From assembly GCF_018603885.1 (NCBI RefSeq), contig NZ_JAHGAW010000008.1, positions 1-64,000 of the forward strand: a stretch of DNA of 64,000 nucleotides, written 5' to 3'. Source of the stretch: Sphingobium nicotianae (GTDB lineage Bacteria; Pseudomonadota; Alphaproteobacteria; Sphingomonadales; Sphingomonadaceae). Under the pieces are notes generated by a model. It saw only the letters and a program-made list of their open reading frames with translations, was not told where the DNA came from and ran no database searches. Below are positions 19,659 to 27,468 of this stretch, piece by piece (the first letter of the stretch is position 1; each line of letters opens with the position of its first letter). The position numbers and the translations under genes are program-made.

Positions 19659-19683
19659 CGCGCGTCGCCTGTAGAGGCGCTGC

Positions 19684-20019
19684 ATGGCCAGAGCAGACCG
19701 CCTCGAACGCATGGACATCCGGCGCGCCGAACTGGAGGAAGAGTATCGCGCGGCGCTGATCGAGGCGCTGAAGGTGACGGCATCCGGCGTTTGGGGTCTG
19801 TTCGATCACGGTCAGGACAAACGGACGCGCGCCAACGCGGCGCCGGCCATAGAGACCTTGACCGAGATCGCCGGAGCGATCGACGATCTGCGCGAGACGC
19901 TGGCCATGCCGCCGTTCGAGCTGCACCGCGCGTTCATGGCGGCGCGGGGCAAGGTCTCGTCGCATGCCGTCGGCGAGCCGAAGCAGGCCAGGGCGTGGCT
20001 GGAGCGGCTGGGGGCCTAA
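19684..20019 (+). CDS. Small helical protein of unknown function
   Basis: This is a 111-residue charged protein with no signal peptide. It begins with a long helix (RLERMDIRRAELEEEYRAALIEALKV) and then GVWGLFDH. I think it belongs to a domain of unknown function seen in alphaproteobacteria (possibly DUF6665), but this is from memory and not certain. It follows the alcohol dehydrogenase by 25 bases and may be cotranscribed. It precedes the repeat-rich gap 20020-20534. Confidence 0.6.
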   Translation: MARADRLERMDIRRAELEEEYRAALIEALKVTASGVWGLFDHGQDKRTRANAAPAIETLTEIAGAIDDLRETLAMPPFELHRAFMAARGKVSSHAVGEPKQARAWLERLGA

Positions 20020-20034
20020 GCGGCGTGGACAAAT

Positions 20035-20203
20035 TAGGGCGGATCGACATTCAGCCCATATCGGCCTGCAAACGGCACTTTCGCGTGCTTCCGGTGCTCA
20101 CGTACCATAAGTACGCTGCGCTCCGGGTCACGCAAAAGCACCATTTTGCCCTGCGGTCGTCTTCGACTCCGACTCGATCTGACCTGAATGTCGATCCGCC
20201 CTA
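20035..20203. mobile_element. 169-bp element with perfect 20-bp terminal inverted repeats
   Basis: TAGGGCGGATCGACATTCAG at 20035-20054 is the exact reverse complement of 20184-20203. The interior is non-coding and includes an imperfect hairpin around GTACCATAAGTAC. It has the architecture of a non-autonomous miniature inverted-repeat element. No flanking target duplication is obvious and no transposase is present in the window. A decayed terminal segment resembling it occurs at 4499-4514. Confidence 0.55.
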
Positions 20204-20269
20204 GAACGACGGCTGTCCGGAATTTTCTTCCGAACTCGATAGTCAGGGCGCGACGCCATTGCCGTCACC

Positions 20270-20387
20270 AGCCCCTCCTCTTCAGAGGAGGGGTAGGGGG
20301 TGGTGGCGATGCGCCAGCATCGCTCGCTCGGCGATCAGGCGAACTGTCCAGCACCACCCCAACCCCTCCTCTGAAGAGGAGGGGCTA
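20270..20387. repeat. Long palindromic element, copy B
   Basis: The arms are CCCCTCCTC-TTCA-GAGGAGGGG and CCCCTCCTC-TGAA-GAGGAGGGG, with the core GCGATGCGCCAGCATCGC and matching CACCACCCC flanks. The arm sequence differs from copy A, yet the two arms still pair with each other. Confidence 0.85.
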
Positions 20388-20534
20388 ATGGCCGTTCACC
20401 GCGACTTTTCAGCCATAGGGCGTCGAGTGTCAGCGCGTAAGACCGGACAGTCATTGAAACGGGAATTTGTCCACGCGGGCCTAGCGACTGCGAACAATTC
20501 GTGCTCCTGCCTTGGCAGGCGCACTGAACCTAAC

Positions 20535-21239
20535 CTAGTTCGGCCGCGCCCGCGTCGTTCGGTGCTCCACCCGTTTCTCGTTGATCGTCGTGCGCACGAT
20601 CCGGTCGACATAGATGCCGGGCGTGTGGACATGGTCGGGGTCGAGCGCGCCGAGGGGGACGATCTCCTCGACCTCCGCAACGGTCACGCTGCCCGCCGTC
20701 GCCATCACCGGATTGAAATTGCGCGCGGTCTTGCGGAAGACGAGATTGCCGGAGGGATCGGCCTTCCATGCCTTCACGATCGACAGGTCGGCGCGCAGCC
20801 AGGTCTCGCGGACATAGTCCAGTCCCTCGAACATCTCGACCGGCTTGCCCTGCGCCACGACCGTACCGACGCCCGTCTTGGTGTAGAAGGCCGGGATGCC
20901 GGCGCCCCCCGCGCGGATGCGCTCGGCGAGCGTGCCCTGCGGGTTCAGTTCCAGTTCCAGCTTGCCGTCCAGATAGAGCTGCTCGAACAGCTTGTTCTCG
21001 CCGACATAGGAGCTGATCATCTTGCGGATCTGCCCGTTGGCAAGCAGCATCCACAGGCCGAAGCCGTCCGCGCCGCAATTGTTCGAGATGAAGGTCAAAT
21101 CCCTGACGCCCGCGTCGCGCACTTCCGGAATAAGGCTCTCGGGATTGCCGGAGAGGCCGAAGCCGCCGGACATGATCGTCATCCCGTCGAACAGCAGGCC
21201 GGCGAGCGCCGCGGCTGGCGTCTCGTAGAGCTTGTTCAC
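20535..21239 (-). CDS. 3-oxoacid CoA-transferase, A subunit (orphan)
   Basis: This is a 234-residue alpha subunit of a family I CoA-transferase (ScoA/AtoD/PcaI-like). The GGFGLSGNPESLI motif near residue 26, the SNNCG turn and the AGGAGIPAFYTKTG loop are typical. The catalytic Glu sits on the B subunit, which is missing: downstream there is only repeat DNA. Either the partner is elsewhere or the gene is a remnant. The GTG at 21239 gives the usual MNKLYE start; a TTG one codon earlier is possible. It follows the double EthD gene by 49 bases. Confidence 0.85.
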   Translation of the reverse strand: MNKLYETPAAALAGLLFDGMTIMSGGFGLSGNPESLIPEVRDAGVRDLTFISNNCGADGFGLWMLLANGQIRKMISSYVGENKLFEQLYLDGKLELELNPQGTLAERIRAGGAGIPAFYTKTGVGTVVAQGKPVEMFEGLDYVRETWLRADLSIVKAWKADPSGNLVFRKTARNFNPVMATAGSVTVAEVEEIVPLGALDPDHVHTPGIYVDRIVRTTINEKRVEHRTTRARPN

Positions 21240-21288
21240 CAAGGCGGGTACCTCTTCATGCGATGCTCCCGTCCGTCTTCATGCGGCC

Positions 21289-22140
21289 TCAGCCGTGCAC
21301 AGCGGGCGGATCGATCATCGCGTGTTCGAGGCTGACGATGTTGCGGCTCCTGGCGCGATCGATGAAGAGATCGCCGTCGGCGAGCCAGGCGGTCGCCTGC
21401 GGCGAGTCGACGCGACCGCCCATGTTGACCGCCCCGCTGTCCCACCAGATTTCGGCGATGCCGTCGATCTCCGCCCAGGGGTTCTGGGCGCCCATCCCGG
21501 TCTCGATATGGTTGAACACGCAGCCGACCAGGCCGGGGACACCGCGCGCCAGCTCGGCATGCCGGCCGGCCCAGTGCGCCATGAACTGCTCGTGCGTCGT
21601 GCCGGCCTTGCGGACCAGCAGCGCGGTGTGCTTGAGGCCGCCCTCGCCGCGCGGCGGCGGCACCACGACCTGCTCGCTGACGAAATAGCCGCGCGAGGCA
21701 GCGCGATCGATGAACAGGTCGCCATCGGCGATCCAGGCGCGGCTGCCGGGCGTCGCCATGCCGTCACGCATCGCGTCCCGGCTCGGGTACCAGATATGGG
21801 CGATGCCATCGAACCGGCTGGCGTAGTTGGCGCCGGGCGCCGGGGCGGCGCTGTCGCCCACCGCCTCGGAGAGGATGAAGCCGTTGAGGCCGGGCACCTC
21901 GCGCGCCATCGGTCCGTGAATGCCGAGCCAGTGCTGGCGGAACTTGTCCTGGCTGAGCGCCTCCCTGCGCGCGACGATGGAGAGGAGCTTGATGCTGGCG
22001 GGCAGCGGCGTGGTTGCTGCCCTCAGCGCGCCCGGCAGGGCCAGCGCGGCGGGCAGGGCCGCTATCGCCGCCATGAGGTCGCGGCGCGTCGCGCCCAAAT
22101 GCGAGCCCAGATTCGAGAGTCCCTCGTCCATTGCGTCCAT
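21289..22140 (-). CDS. Protein with two tandem EthD domains, exported
   Basis: This is a 283-residue protein with an N-terminal signal that may be Tat type (GATRRDLMAAIAALPAALALPGALRAA). Two copies of the EthD ferredoxin-like half-barrel follow: the first has FRQHWLGIHGPMAREVPG, the second FMAHWAGRHAELARGVPG. The copies also share an IAxIWY/IAEIWW and ADGDLFIDRA pattern, so the gene is an internal duplication that could form the dimeric barrel in one chain. EthD proteins accompany ether and aromatic breakdown, with unknown chemistry. It is followed by the CoA-transferase A gene. Confidence 0.78.
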   Translation of the reverse strand: MDAMDEGLSNLGSHLGATRRDLMAAIAALPAALALPGALRAATTPLPASIKLLSIVARREALSQDKFRQHWLGIHGPMAREVPGLNGFILSEAVGDSAAPAPGANYASRFDGIAHIWYPSRDAMRDGMATPGSRAWIADGDLFIDRAASRGYFVSEQVVVPPPRGEGGLKHTALLVRKAGTTHEQFMAHWAGRHAELARGVPGLVGCVFNHIETGMGAQNPWAEIDGIAEIWWDSGAVNMGGRVDSPQATAWLADGDLFIDRARSRNIVSLEHAMIDPPAVHG

Positions 22141-22375
22141 CGCGTCTCTCCCGGTCGTCGTTTCATCCTAGATGCGCGGCTTATGCGGTTTGCGCCTCCG
22201 GGATGATCATAAAGGCATGCGGCGTTCCTGCTTGCCCGAACCGGCACATCTTTCGAAATCATGCCTGCGCGGCGAAGTATCGCCAATCGTCATGCTGCAT
22301 GTCGAACCGGCCTGACAGGGATGCGGCCGCAATGCTAAGCATGACGCCTAACGACAATGTTCAGGAGCAAGGACC

Positions 22376-23152
22376 GTGGGCGACATCAGCTTCTCTCTCG
22401 CCGGCCGCAAGGCGATGGTGATCGGCGCGGATTCGGGCATCGGCCTGGCCTGTGCGCGAGCCATTGCCAACGCCGGAGCGGACCTCGTCATCGGCGGTAT
22501 CGATCCGGGCAAGGGCGGGGACCTCGCCGCCGAGATTGCCGCCAAGAGCGGGACCAAGGTTAGCTATGTCGCGGTCGACGTGACCAGGGAGGAGCAGGTC
22601 GCCGCCGCCGTCGAGGAAGCGGTCAAGCGCCTCGGCGGGCTCGACGTGGCGATGAACAATGCCGGCATCCCCGGCTGGCCCGGCGCGATCCAGGACCAGA
22701 CGGCCGAGCAGTTCGACATGCTGTTCGCGATCAACGTGCGCGGCGCGATGTTCGGCATGAAATATCAGGTGCCGCACATGCTCAAGGGCGGCAAGGGCTC
22801 GATCATCAATCTCGCCTCGACCGCGGCGATCAACGGCCTCGCTTTCTGCGCACCCTATGCGGCGAGCAAGCATGCGGTGGCGGGCCTCACCAAGTCGGTC
22901 GCGCTGGAGCTGGCTGACCAGGGCATCCGCGTGAACGCCATCGCGCCCGGCCCGGTCAATACCGGCCTGCTCGCCTCGATGCGCGCGGGCCGCATGGCGC
23001 TGCCGAGCAAGACCGGTGGGGCATCCGTCCCTATGGCCCGTGTCTCAGAGCCGGACGAAATGGCCGGCGCGGTGGTCTGGCTGGCGTCGGATGCGTCCTC
23101 TTATGTGACGGGGACTTTGGTCTCGATCGATGGCGGCGTGGTCGCGGTCTAG
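22376..23152 (+). CDS. SDR-family oxidoreductase
   Basis: This is a 258-residue classical short-chain dehydrogenase. The cofactor loop reads GADSGIG (a variant of TGxxxGIG), and NNAG is present. The catalytic Ser lies in INLASTAAI and the Tyr/Lys pair in YAASKHA. The start is GTG at 22376, preceded by CAGGAGCAAGG. The substrate is unknown. It is divergent from the EthD gene across 235 bases that would hold both promoters. Confidence 0.87.
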   Translation: MGDISFSLAGRKAMVIGADSGIGLACARAIANAGADLVIGGIDPGKGGDLAAEIAAKSGTKVSYVAVDVTREEQVAAAVEEAVKRLGGLDVAMNNAGIPGWPGAIQDQTAEQFDMLFAINVRGAMFGMKYQVPHMLKGGKGSIINLASTAAINGLAFCAPYAASKHAVAGLTKSVALELADQGIRVNAIAPGPVNTGLLASMRAGRMALPSKTGGASVPMARVSEPDEMAGAVVWLASDASSYVTGTLVSIDGGVVAV

Positions 23153-23198
23153 GGCGCTGCGCGAATTGCATCGGGACGTTCGTCAGCCGGCATCTCGC

Positions 23199-23363
23199 TC
23201 ACAGCTTGCCGGCTTCGAGCCACTCCAATCGTCGCGCATGGCGCTCATGTTTGATCGCCGCTTCGCGCAAACGTCGCGCGAGATCCAGATCGCCGGAATG
23301 ACGCGCGCGTAGTCTTAGCGCTCCGGCAATTTCGTTGTAGTGCTCCGAGTTATGCAACTCCAT
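23199..23363 (-). CDS. 54-residue small helical protein
   Basis: The open frame from ATG at 23363 to TGA at 23199 encodes a compact charged peptide beginning MELHNSEHYNEIAGALRLRA and ending EWLEAGKL. The pattern is two amphipathic helices rich in Arg, Leu, Ala and Glu. Similar 50-60-residue proteins are common in alphaproteobacteria, without assigned function. GAGGGC lies about 10 bases before the start. It lies 84 bases downstream of the Nudix gene on the same strand, so it could be cotranscribed. Confidence 0.6.
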   Translation of the reverse strand: MELHNSEHYNEIAGALRLRARHSGDLDLARRLREAAIKHERHARRLEWLEAGKL

Positions 23364-23447
23364 GACGCATGCCCTCGCATGTGATCGCCGATAAGACGCT
23401 GTCGAATGGCCCGATCCGCATTGGGCACAGAATGGTTACATCTGAAA

Positions 23448-23906
23448 TCAGCCTGGGCTTCTGGCATCGAACAATGCCGAGAGCGGATAGGGCAGTGCCA
23501 ACTCGGGCATCTCGTCCCGTGAGAAATATCTCGTGGTTCTGGTTTCTTCGTCGCGGGGAATACCATCCCCGCCAACTATATCGCATCTGAACAGGATGAC
23601 GACATATTCCACGTGATGCCCGTCGGGATAAGTGTAGCGGAAGTCGTGGCCGCCAAAGACGTCCACGATATGCGACACCACGACATCCCAACCGGTTTCT
23701 TCCAGCACTTCGCGAATGACGGCTTCTCGCGGTGTTTCGCCGATTTCGATCCCGCCGGCGGGCAGGCTCCATCCTTCGTCCAATGCCTTTTCCTGAAGGA
23801 GCAATCGGCCATGGTCGTCGTGGATGATCGCCGCAACGCTCGGCCTCAGAGCTGGACTTCTTCCGGCCTCCGATGCTGTCGGCTGTGGGTCGCAATGACT
23901 GGTCAT
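23448..23906 (-). CDS. Nudix hydrolase
   Basis: This is a 152-residue protein with a complete Nudix box at residues 51-73 (GGIEIGETPREAVIREVLEE then TGW), which binds Mg and hydrolyses nucleoside diphosphate-linked compounds. The preceding LLLQEKALDEGWSLPAGGIE is the usual strand and turn. The substrate could be a damaged nucleotide or NADH-type compound; none can be assigned. Lower GC and a different codon mix than its neighbours suggest it, with the 54-residue gene beside it, may be acquired. Confidence 0.88.
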   Translation of the reverse strand: MTSHCDPQPTASEAGRSPALRPSVAAIIHDDHGRLLLQEKALDEGWSLPAGGIEIGETPREAVIREVLEETGWDVVVSHIVDVFGGHDFRYTYPDGHHVEYVVILFRCDIVGGDGIPRDEETRTTRYFSRDEMPELALPYPLSALFDARSPG

Positions 23907-23938
23907 TCGGCATGTCGCAGGGGCTTGCGGGGCAAATT

Positions 23939-24886
23939 CTAATCCGCCGCCGTCCGTGAATTCTGGAAGGTCTGCACTGCCTGGCGCACGCTGACCGGCG
24001 TCAGGTGCGGGGCGATGGCGCGGATGAATTCGAGCTGGAAGGGGCGCAGATAGGTGTTGGGGCGCAGGGCGATCTGGACGGTGCTGGGCGGCATGAGATC
24101 GCCGAGCTCGCGGATCGCCACGCCCTCGTCGCGCTCGGGATCAAAGGCCATGGTGGCGAGGATGCCGATGCCGAGGCCGAGGCCGACATAGGATTTGCAA
24201 ACGTCCGCATCGATGCCGCTCATGATGACATGCGGCTCGACGCCGGCGTCGTGGAACGCCTTCATCACCTTCCAGCGGCCGGAGTAGCGCGCGTCATAGG
24301 TGATGATCGGATATTTCGCGATTTCGGCCAGGGTCAGCTCGGGCACGGTAAGGATCGGGTGGCCCCTGGGCGCCACGACCATGCGGCGCACCTCGAAGCA
24401 GTCGAGCTTCACGAGATTAGGGAAATCGCGGTTGGTCTCCGTACCGATCGCGAAGTCGACGTCGCCGGCCTCGACCATCTGGCGGATTTCCTCGGGATCA
24501 CCCTGGCGCAGCTCCAGCCGCACGTCGGGATAGCGCTTGACGAACTGCTCGACGACGCGCGGCAGCGTGTAGCGCGCCTGAAAATGGGTGGTGCCGATCG
24601 TGAAGACGCCGCTGTTGCCGGAGGTCATGTCGCTCTTGAGGCGCTTGAGCGCGGCGATATCCGTCGCGACGCGCTGCGCGATGGTGAAGACGATCTCGCC
24701 CGGCTCAGTAAGGCCGATGATGCGGTTGCGCGTGCGTACGAAGATCTCGAAGCCCAGCTCCAGCTCCAGAAGCTGGATCTGGCGGCTGACACCCGGCTGC
24801 GAGGTGTTGAGCGCCTCGGCTGCGGCGGACAGGTGATTGCCGCGCCGGACGATCTCGACGACATAACGGAGCTGCTGAAGCTTCAC
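23939..24886 (-). CDS. LysR-family regulator, CysB/Cbl-like
   Basis: This is a 315-residue LysR regulator. It has the CysB-type N-terminus (MKLQQLRYVVEIVRRGNHLSAAAEALNTSQPGVSRQIQ...) and an effector domain with IGTTHFQARYTLP, a motif of the CysB/Cbl branch. In enterics this branch senses acetylserine or sulfate status; alphaproteobacterial members are less known. It follows the beta-keto acid cleavage gene on the same strand, separated by palindromic element C, so the two are probably separate units. Confidence 0.88.
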   Translation of the reverse strand: MKLQQLRYVVEIVRRGNHLSAAAEALNTSQPGVSRQIQLLELELGFEIFVRTRNRIIGLTEPGEIVFTIAQRVATDIAALKRLKSDMTSGNSGVFTIGTTHFQARYTLPRVVEQFVKRYPDVRLELRQGDPEEIRQMVEAGDVDFAIGTETNRDFPNLVKLDCFEVRRMVVAPRGHPILTVPELTLAEIAKYPIITYDARYSGRWKVMKAFHDAGVEPHVIMSGIDADVCKSYVGLGLGIGILATMAFDPERDEGVAIRELGDLMPPSTVQIALRPNTYLRPFQLEFIRAIAPHLTPVSVRQAVQTFQNSRTAAD

Positions 24887-24973
24887 AGGCTCTCCCAGGC
24901 ACTATGCTTGTGGTGCATGACATACTGGCGGAGGCTGGAGGAAATGCATAGCCTCGTTGCGCGCACCTTGATC

Positions 24974-25087
24974 ATCCCTCCCTTTCAAGGGAGGGGACGG
25001 GGGTGGGTGTCGCGCAGCGATCTGGACGTCGACGACCTCGCTTCGCTCGCACCCACCCCTAGCCCCTCCCTTGAAAGGGAGGGGGAT
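24974..25087. repeat. Long palindromic element, copy C
   Basis: The arms CCCTCCCTT-TC-AAGGGAGGG and CCCTCCCTT-GA-AAGGGAGGG are reverse complements, with a diverged core (GTCGCGCAGCGATCTGGACG...). It begins 88 bases upstream of the LysR start and ends just past the stop of the beta-keto acid cleavage gene, where it may terminate transcription. Confidence 0.82.
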
Positions 25088-25096
25088 GAAGTCGTG

Positions 25097-26020
25097 CTAC
25101 AGATTGACGTTGTCCCGCCCTTTCAGTCCCAGCATCTCGCGCGCCTCGGCAGGGGTGGCGATGTCCAGCCCCAGTTCGTCGAGGATGCGGCGGATCTTGA
25201 GCACCTGCTCGGCATTGCTGTTGGCGAGCTGGCCTTTCGAGATGAACAGGCTGTCCTCCAGACCCACGCGCACCGACGAGCCCATGATCGCGCCCATCGT
25301 GCAAGTCGGCATCTGGTGGCGGCCGGCGCCAAACAGCGACCAGACATAATCCTTGCCGAACAGCCGGTCGGCGGTGGTGCGCATATAATAGACGCTCTCG
25401 GGATGGGCGCTCATCGCGCCGGGCACGCCGAGGACGGACTGGATGAGGAAAGGCGGCTTCAAGAGCCCCCGGTCGGCGAAGCTCGCGACGTTATAAAGAT
25501 GGCCAATCTCGTAGCACTCCATCTCAAACCGCGTACCGCCGGGGCCGAGCGTCTCGATGATGTTGCGGATGTCGCGATGGGTATTCTTGGAGATGATGTC
25601 CTCCATCCCCTCCAGGAAAGGCCGCTCCCACTCGAAGCGATAGGGCTCGTAGCGCGGCGCGAGCGGGTAGAGGGCGGGATTGACCGTGCCCATGTTGAGC
25701 GAGCAAAGCTCGGGGCTCACCGCGACGGCTGCCTTGAGGCGGTCCTCCATCGACATGCCCGGGCCACCGCCGGTGCTGATGTTGATCACCGCGTCGGTCG
25801 CGGCGTGGATCTGCGGCAGGAACTGCATGAAGACTTCTGGCAGCGCCGTCGGGCGGCCGTCGATCGGATCGCGCGCGTGGAGATGCAGGATCGCGGCGCC
25901 CGCCTTGGCGGCCGCGATCGACTGCTCGGCGATCTCCTGTGGCGTAATCGGCAGGAAGGGCGACATGGTCGGCGTGTGCATGCTGCCGGTGCTGGCGCAA
26001 CTGATGATGACCTTTGCCAT
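25097..26020 (-). CDS. Beta-keto acid cleavage enzyme (BKACE family)
   Basis: This is a 307-residue Zn-dependent TIM-barrel enzyme of the family founded by 3-keto-5-aminohexanoate cleavage protein. Members condense a beta-keto acid with acetyl-CoA and split it into acetoacetate and an acyl-CoA. His46 and His48 (LHLHARDP) match the metal ligands of the founding enzyme, and NISTGGGPGMS and LNMGTVNPA follow. The family acts on many beta-keto acids, so this gene points to such an intermediate in the local pathway. A GntR-type operator lies 21 bases upstream of the start. Confidence 0.92.
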   Translation of the reverse strand: MAKVIISCASTGSMHTPTMSPFLPITPQEIAEQSIAAAKAGAAILHLHARDPIDGRPTALPEVFMQFLPQIHAATDAVINISTGGGPGMSMEDRLKAAVAVSPELCSLNMGTVNPALYPLAPRYEPYRFEWERPFLEGMEDIISKNTHRDIRNIIETLGPGGTRFEMECYEIGHLYNVASFADRGLLKPPFLIQSVLGVPGAMSAHPESVYYMRTTADRLFGKDYVWSLFGAGRHQMPTCTMGAIMGSSVRVGLEDSLFISKGQLANSNAEQVLKIRRILDELGLDIATPAEAREMLGLKGRDNVNL

Positions 26021-26040
26021 AACCTCTCCTCATGATTTTG

Positions 26041-26052
26041 GTTACCGGTATC
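26041..26052. promoter_or_regulatory. GntR-type operator, site 1
   Basis: GTTACCGGTATC is a near-perfect palindrome, one of four matches to GNTACCGGTANC in non-coding DNA. It lies 21 bases before the beta-keto acid cleavage gene and 110 bases before the divergent carboxymuconolactone decarboxylase-like gene, so it could control both. It matches the core of the site known for E. coli GntR. Confidence 0.7.
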
Positions 26053-26161
26053 ACAAATCAGTCTGGCGACACGCGACTCAAAGCGCATAGTGGATGCGCA
26101 ATATGAATGCCGGGGAGGGCGGGTCCGATTGACTTGCGCGCGGGGGACAAGAAGATAAGCC

Positions 26162-26731
26162 ATGACCGATCAAATCGCTCCGACGCCCGTCAAGCCGCGC
26201 ATCCCCTATCCCGATCCCGAAATGCTTTCCGACGAGAAGCGGGACATCCTCACCCGGATGAGCCCGATGCTGAACATCATGAAGATTCTGATGGTCGCCC
26301 CCGATCCCTTCTGGCGCGGGCAGCGCGCGCTGGGGCGCTCGGCCGTGGTCGACACAACGATCAGCGATCAGCACCGCGAGTTGTTGGTCCTGCGTGTCGC
26401 CTATCTCTCCAACTCCGACTATGAGTTGTATCACCACCTGCCGCTCGGCCGGACCGCCGGCCTGTCCAATACCAAGTGCGATGCGATGCGGACCGGGGAC
26501 TTCGGCGTGCTGGACGAAGCCGAACGGGCGCTGGCGCAGTTCGTGACCGAGACGGTGCTGGACATCACGCCGGCCGACGAGACCCTGGCGGGTATGCGGG
26601 CGCATTTCTCGGACGCGCAGGTGATGGAGGTCGTGCTGATCGTCGGTTACTATATGATGATTGCGCGCGTGATCGGCGTGACCGGCATCGGGATGGATGA
26701 GGCAGCGGTGCAGACCTGGAAGCGGCCTTGA
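26162..26731 (+). CDS. Carboxymuconolactone decarboxylase family protein
   Basis: This is a 189-residue AhpD/CMD-fold protein. The core helices contain HRELLVLRVAYLSNSDYELYHHLPLGRTAGLS, the YE.xxH pattern of the family, and it ends with MMIARVIGVTGIGMDE. The redox CxxC pair of AhpD is absent, so a peroxidase role is unlikely. Family members of this size in catabolic clusters are mostly uncharacterised. A paralogue lies at 62890-63441. The gene is divergent from the BKACE gene, with the operator between them. Confidence 0.82.
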   Translation: MTDQIAPTPVKPRIPYPDPEMLSDEKRDILTRMSPMLNIMKILMVAPDPFWRGQRALGRSAVVDTTISDQHRELLVLRVAYLSNSDYELYHHLPLGRTAGLSNTKCDAMRTGDFGVLDEAERALAQFVTETVLDITPADETLAGMRAHFSDAQVMEVVLIVGYYMMIARVIGVTGIGMDEAAVQTWKRP

Positions 26732-26735
26732 GCTC

Positions 26736-26852
26736 TAGCCCCTCCCCTTCAGGGGAGGGGAAGGGGTGGGGGCGATGCGCAGCATCGCTCGCGCTGCGAT
26801 CATGCGGGACCGTTCAGCCCCACCCCAACCCCTCCCCTGAAGGGGAGGGGCT
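26736..26852. repeat. Long palindromic element, copy D
   Basis: The arms CCCCTCCCC-TTCA-GGGGAGGGG and CCCCTCCCC-TGAA-GGGGAGGGG flank a core almost identical to copy A. It fills the gap between two convergent genes, where it could terminate both transcripts. Confidence 0.85.
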
Positions 26853-26861
26853 GAGTTAGAG

Positions 26862-27299
26862 TCACCCCGGCGCGTCCGGAATCGCGAACACGCCATTGCC
26901 GCGCGCGATGACGCCCTTGTCGCCGAGCAGCAGCCCGTCGCAGAAGACGAAGCGTCGCGATTTGCGGATCACCCGGCAGCGGCTTTCCAGCCATTCGCCG
27001 ACCTGCGCGGCGCGGATGAAATCGACGGTCATGTTGATGGTCGGCGCGGGACGCTCGGCGACGGACCAGGCATTGCGGCCCATGGCGATGTCCATCAGCG
27101 CGGCGATCAGGCCGCCATGCGCGGTGCCGAGCATGTTGCAGTTCTTCTGCTCGACGCGGAAGCCGACGCGGGTCAGCTCCATCCCGTCCGGCGTGAAATG
27201 GATGTTGCGATAAATGGCGCCGTTGATCGCCTCGAACGGATCGTCCTTGTGCCAGATCTCCCAATCCTCGGCGCGCCACGGCCCCTTGGTCTCGATCAC
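26862..27299 (-). CDS. PaaI-type hotdog-fold thioesterase
   Basis: This is a 145-residue protein with the acyl-CoA thioesterase signature GTAHGGLIAALMDIAMG (HGG at 61-63) and the later NMTVDFIRAA strand. It is likely to hydrolyse a CoA thioester from the surrounding pathway, or to remove stalled CoA intermediates. The start is the ATG at 27299. It is divergent from the first dioxygenase gene. No match to the GntR-type operator is seen in the 169-base shared promoter region. Confidence 0.82.
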   Translation of the reverse strand: MIETKGPWRAEDWEIWHKDDPFEAINGAIYRNIHFTPDGMELTRVGFRVEQKNCNMLGTAHGGLIAALMDIAMGRNAWSVAERPAPTINMTVDFIRAAQVGEWLESRCRVIRKSRRFVFCDGLLLGDKGVIARGNGVFAIPDAPG

Positions 27300-27468
27300 G
27301 TCCTTCTCCTCATCCTTTGTCCGGTCCGGTCTAGCGCGCCTTCCTGTCTTACGAGGAATAGCTGTCGACTATGGGGTATCAGCTTTCGTGATTAAGTCCG
27401 GCGACGGGCGGACATTATGAGCATAGTGATAGATGGCCGCACACCCGCGCGGCGCTCCTGGAGAGCTT

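Larger units (their letters stand above)
20020..20534. other. Repeat-filled intergenic region
   Basis: No gene is seen in these 515 bases. They consist of an element with 20-bp terminal inverted repeats (20035-20203), palindromic element copy B (20270-20387) and a tail with a short CCTGCCTTGGCAGG hairpin near 20507-20520. The region separates the helical-protein gene from the convergent CoA-transferase A gene, exactly where a B subunit would be expected. Confidence 0.65.

Noticed and set aside
24005..26035. A 676-codon plus-strand open frame opposite the LysR and BKACE genes
   Set aside because: It is antisense to two recognised genes and its translation is rich in Asp, Gly, Ala, His and Arg with no family features. 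High GC keeps such antisense frames open.
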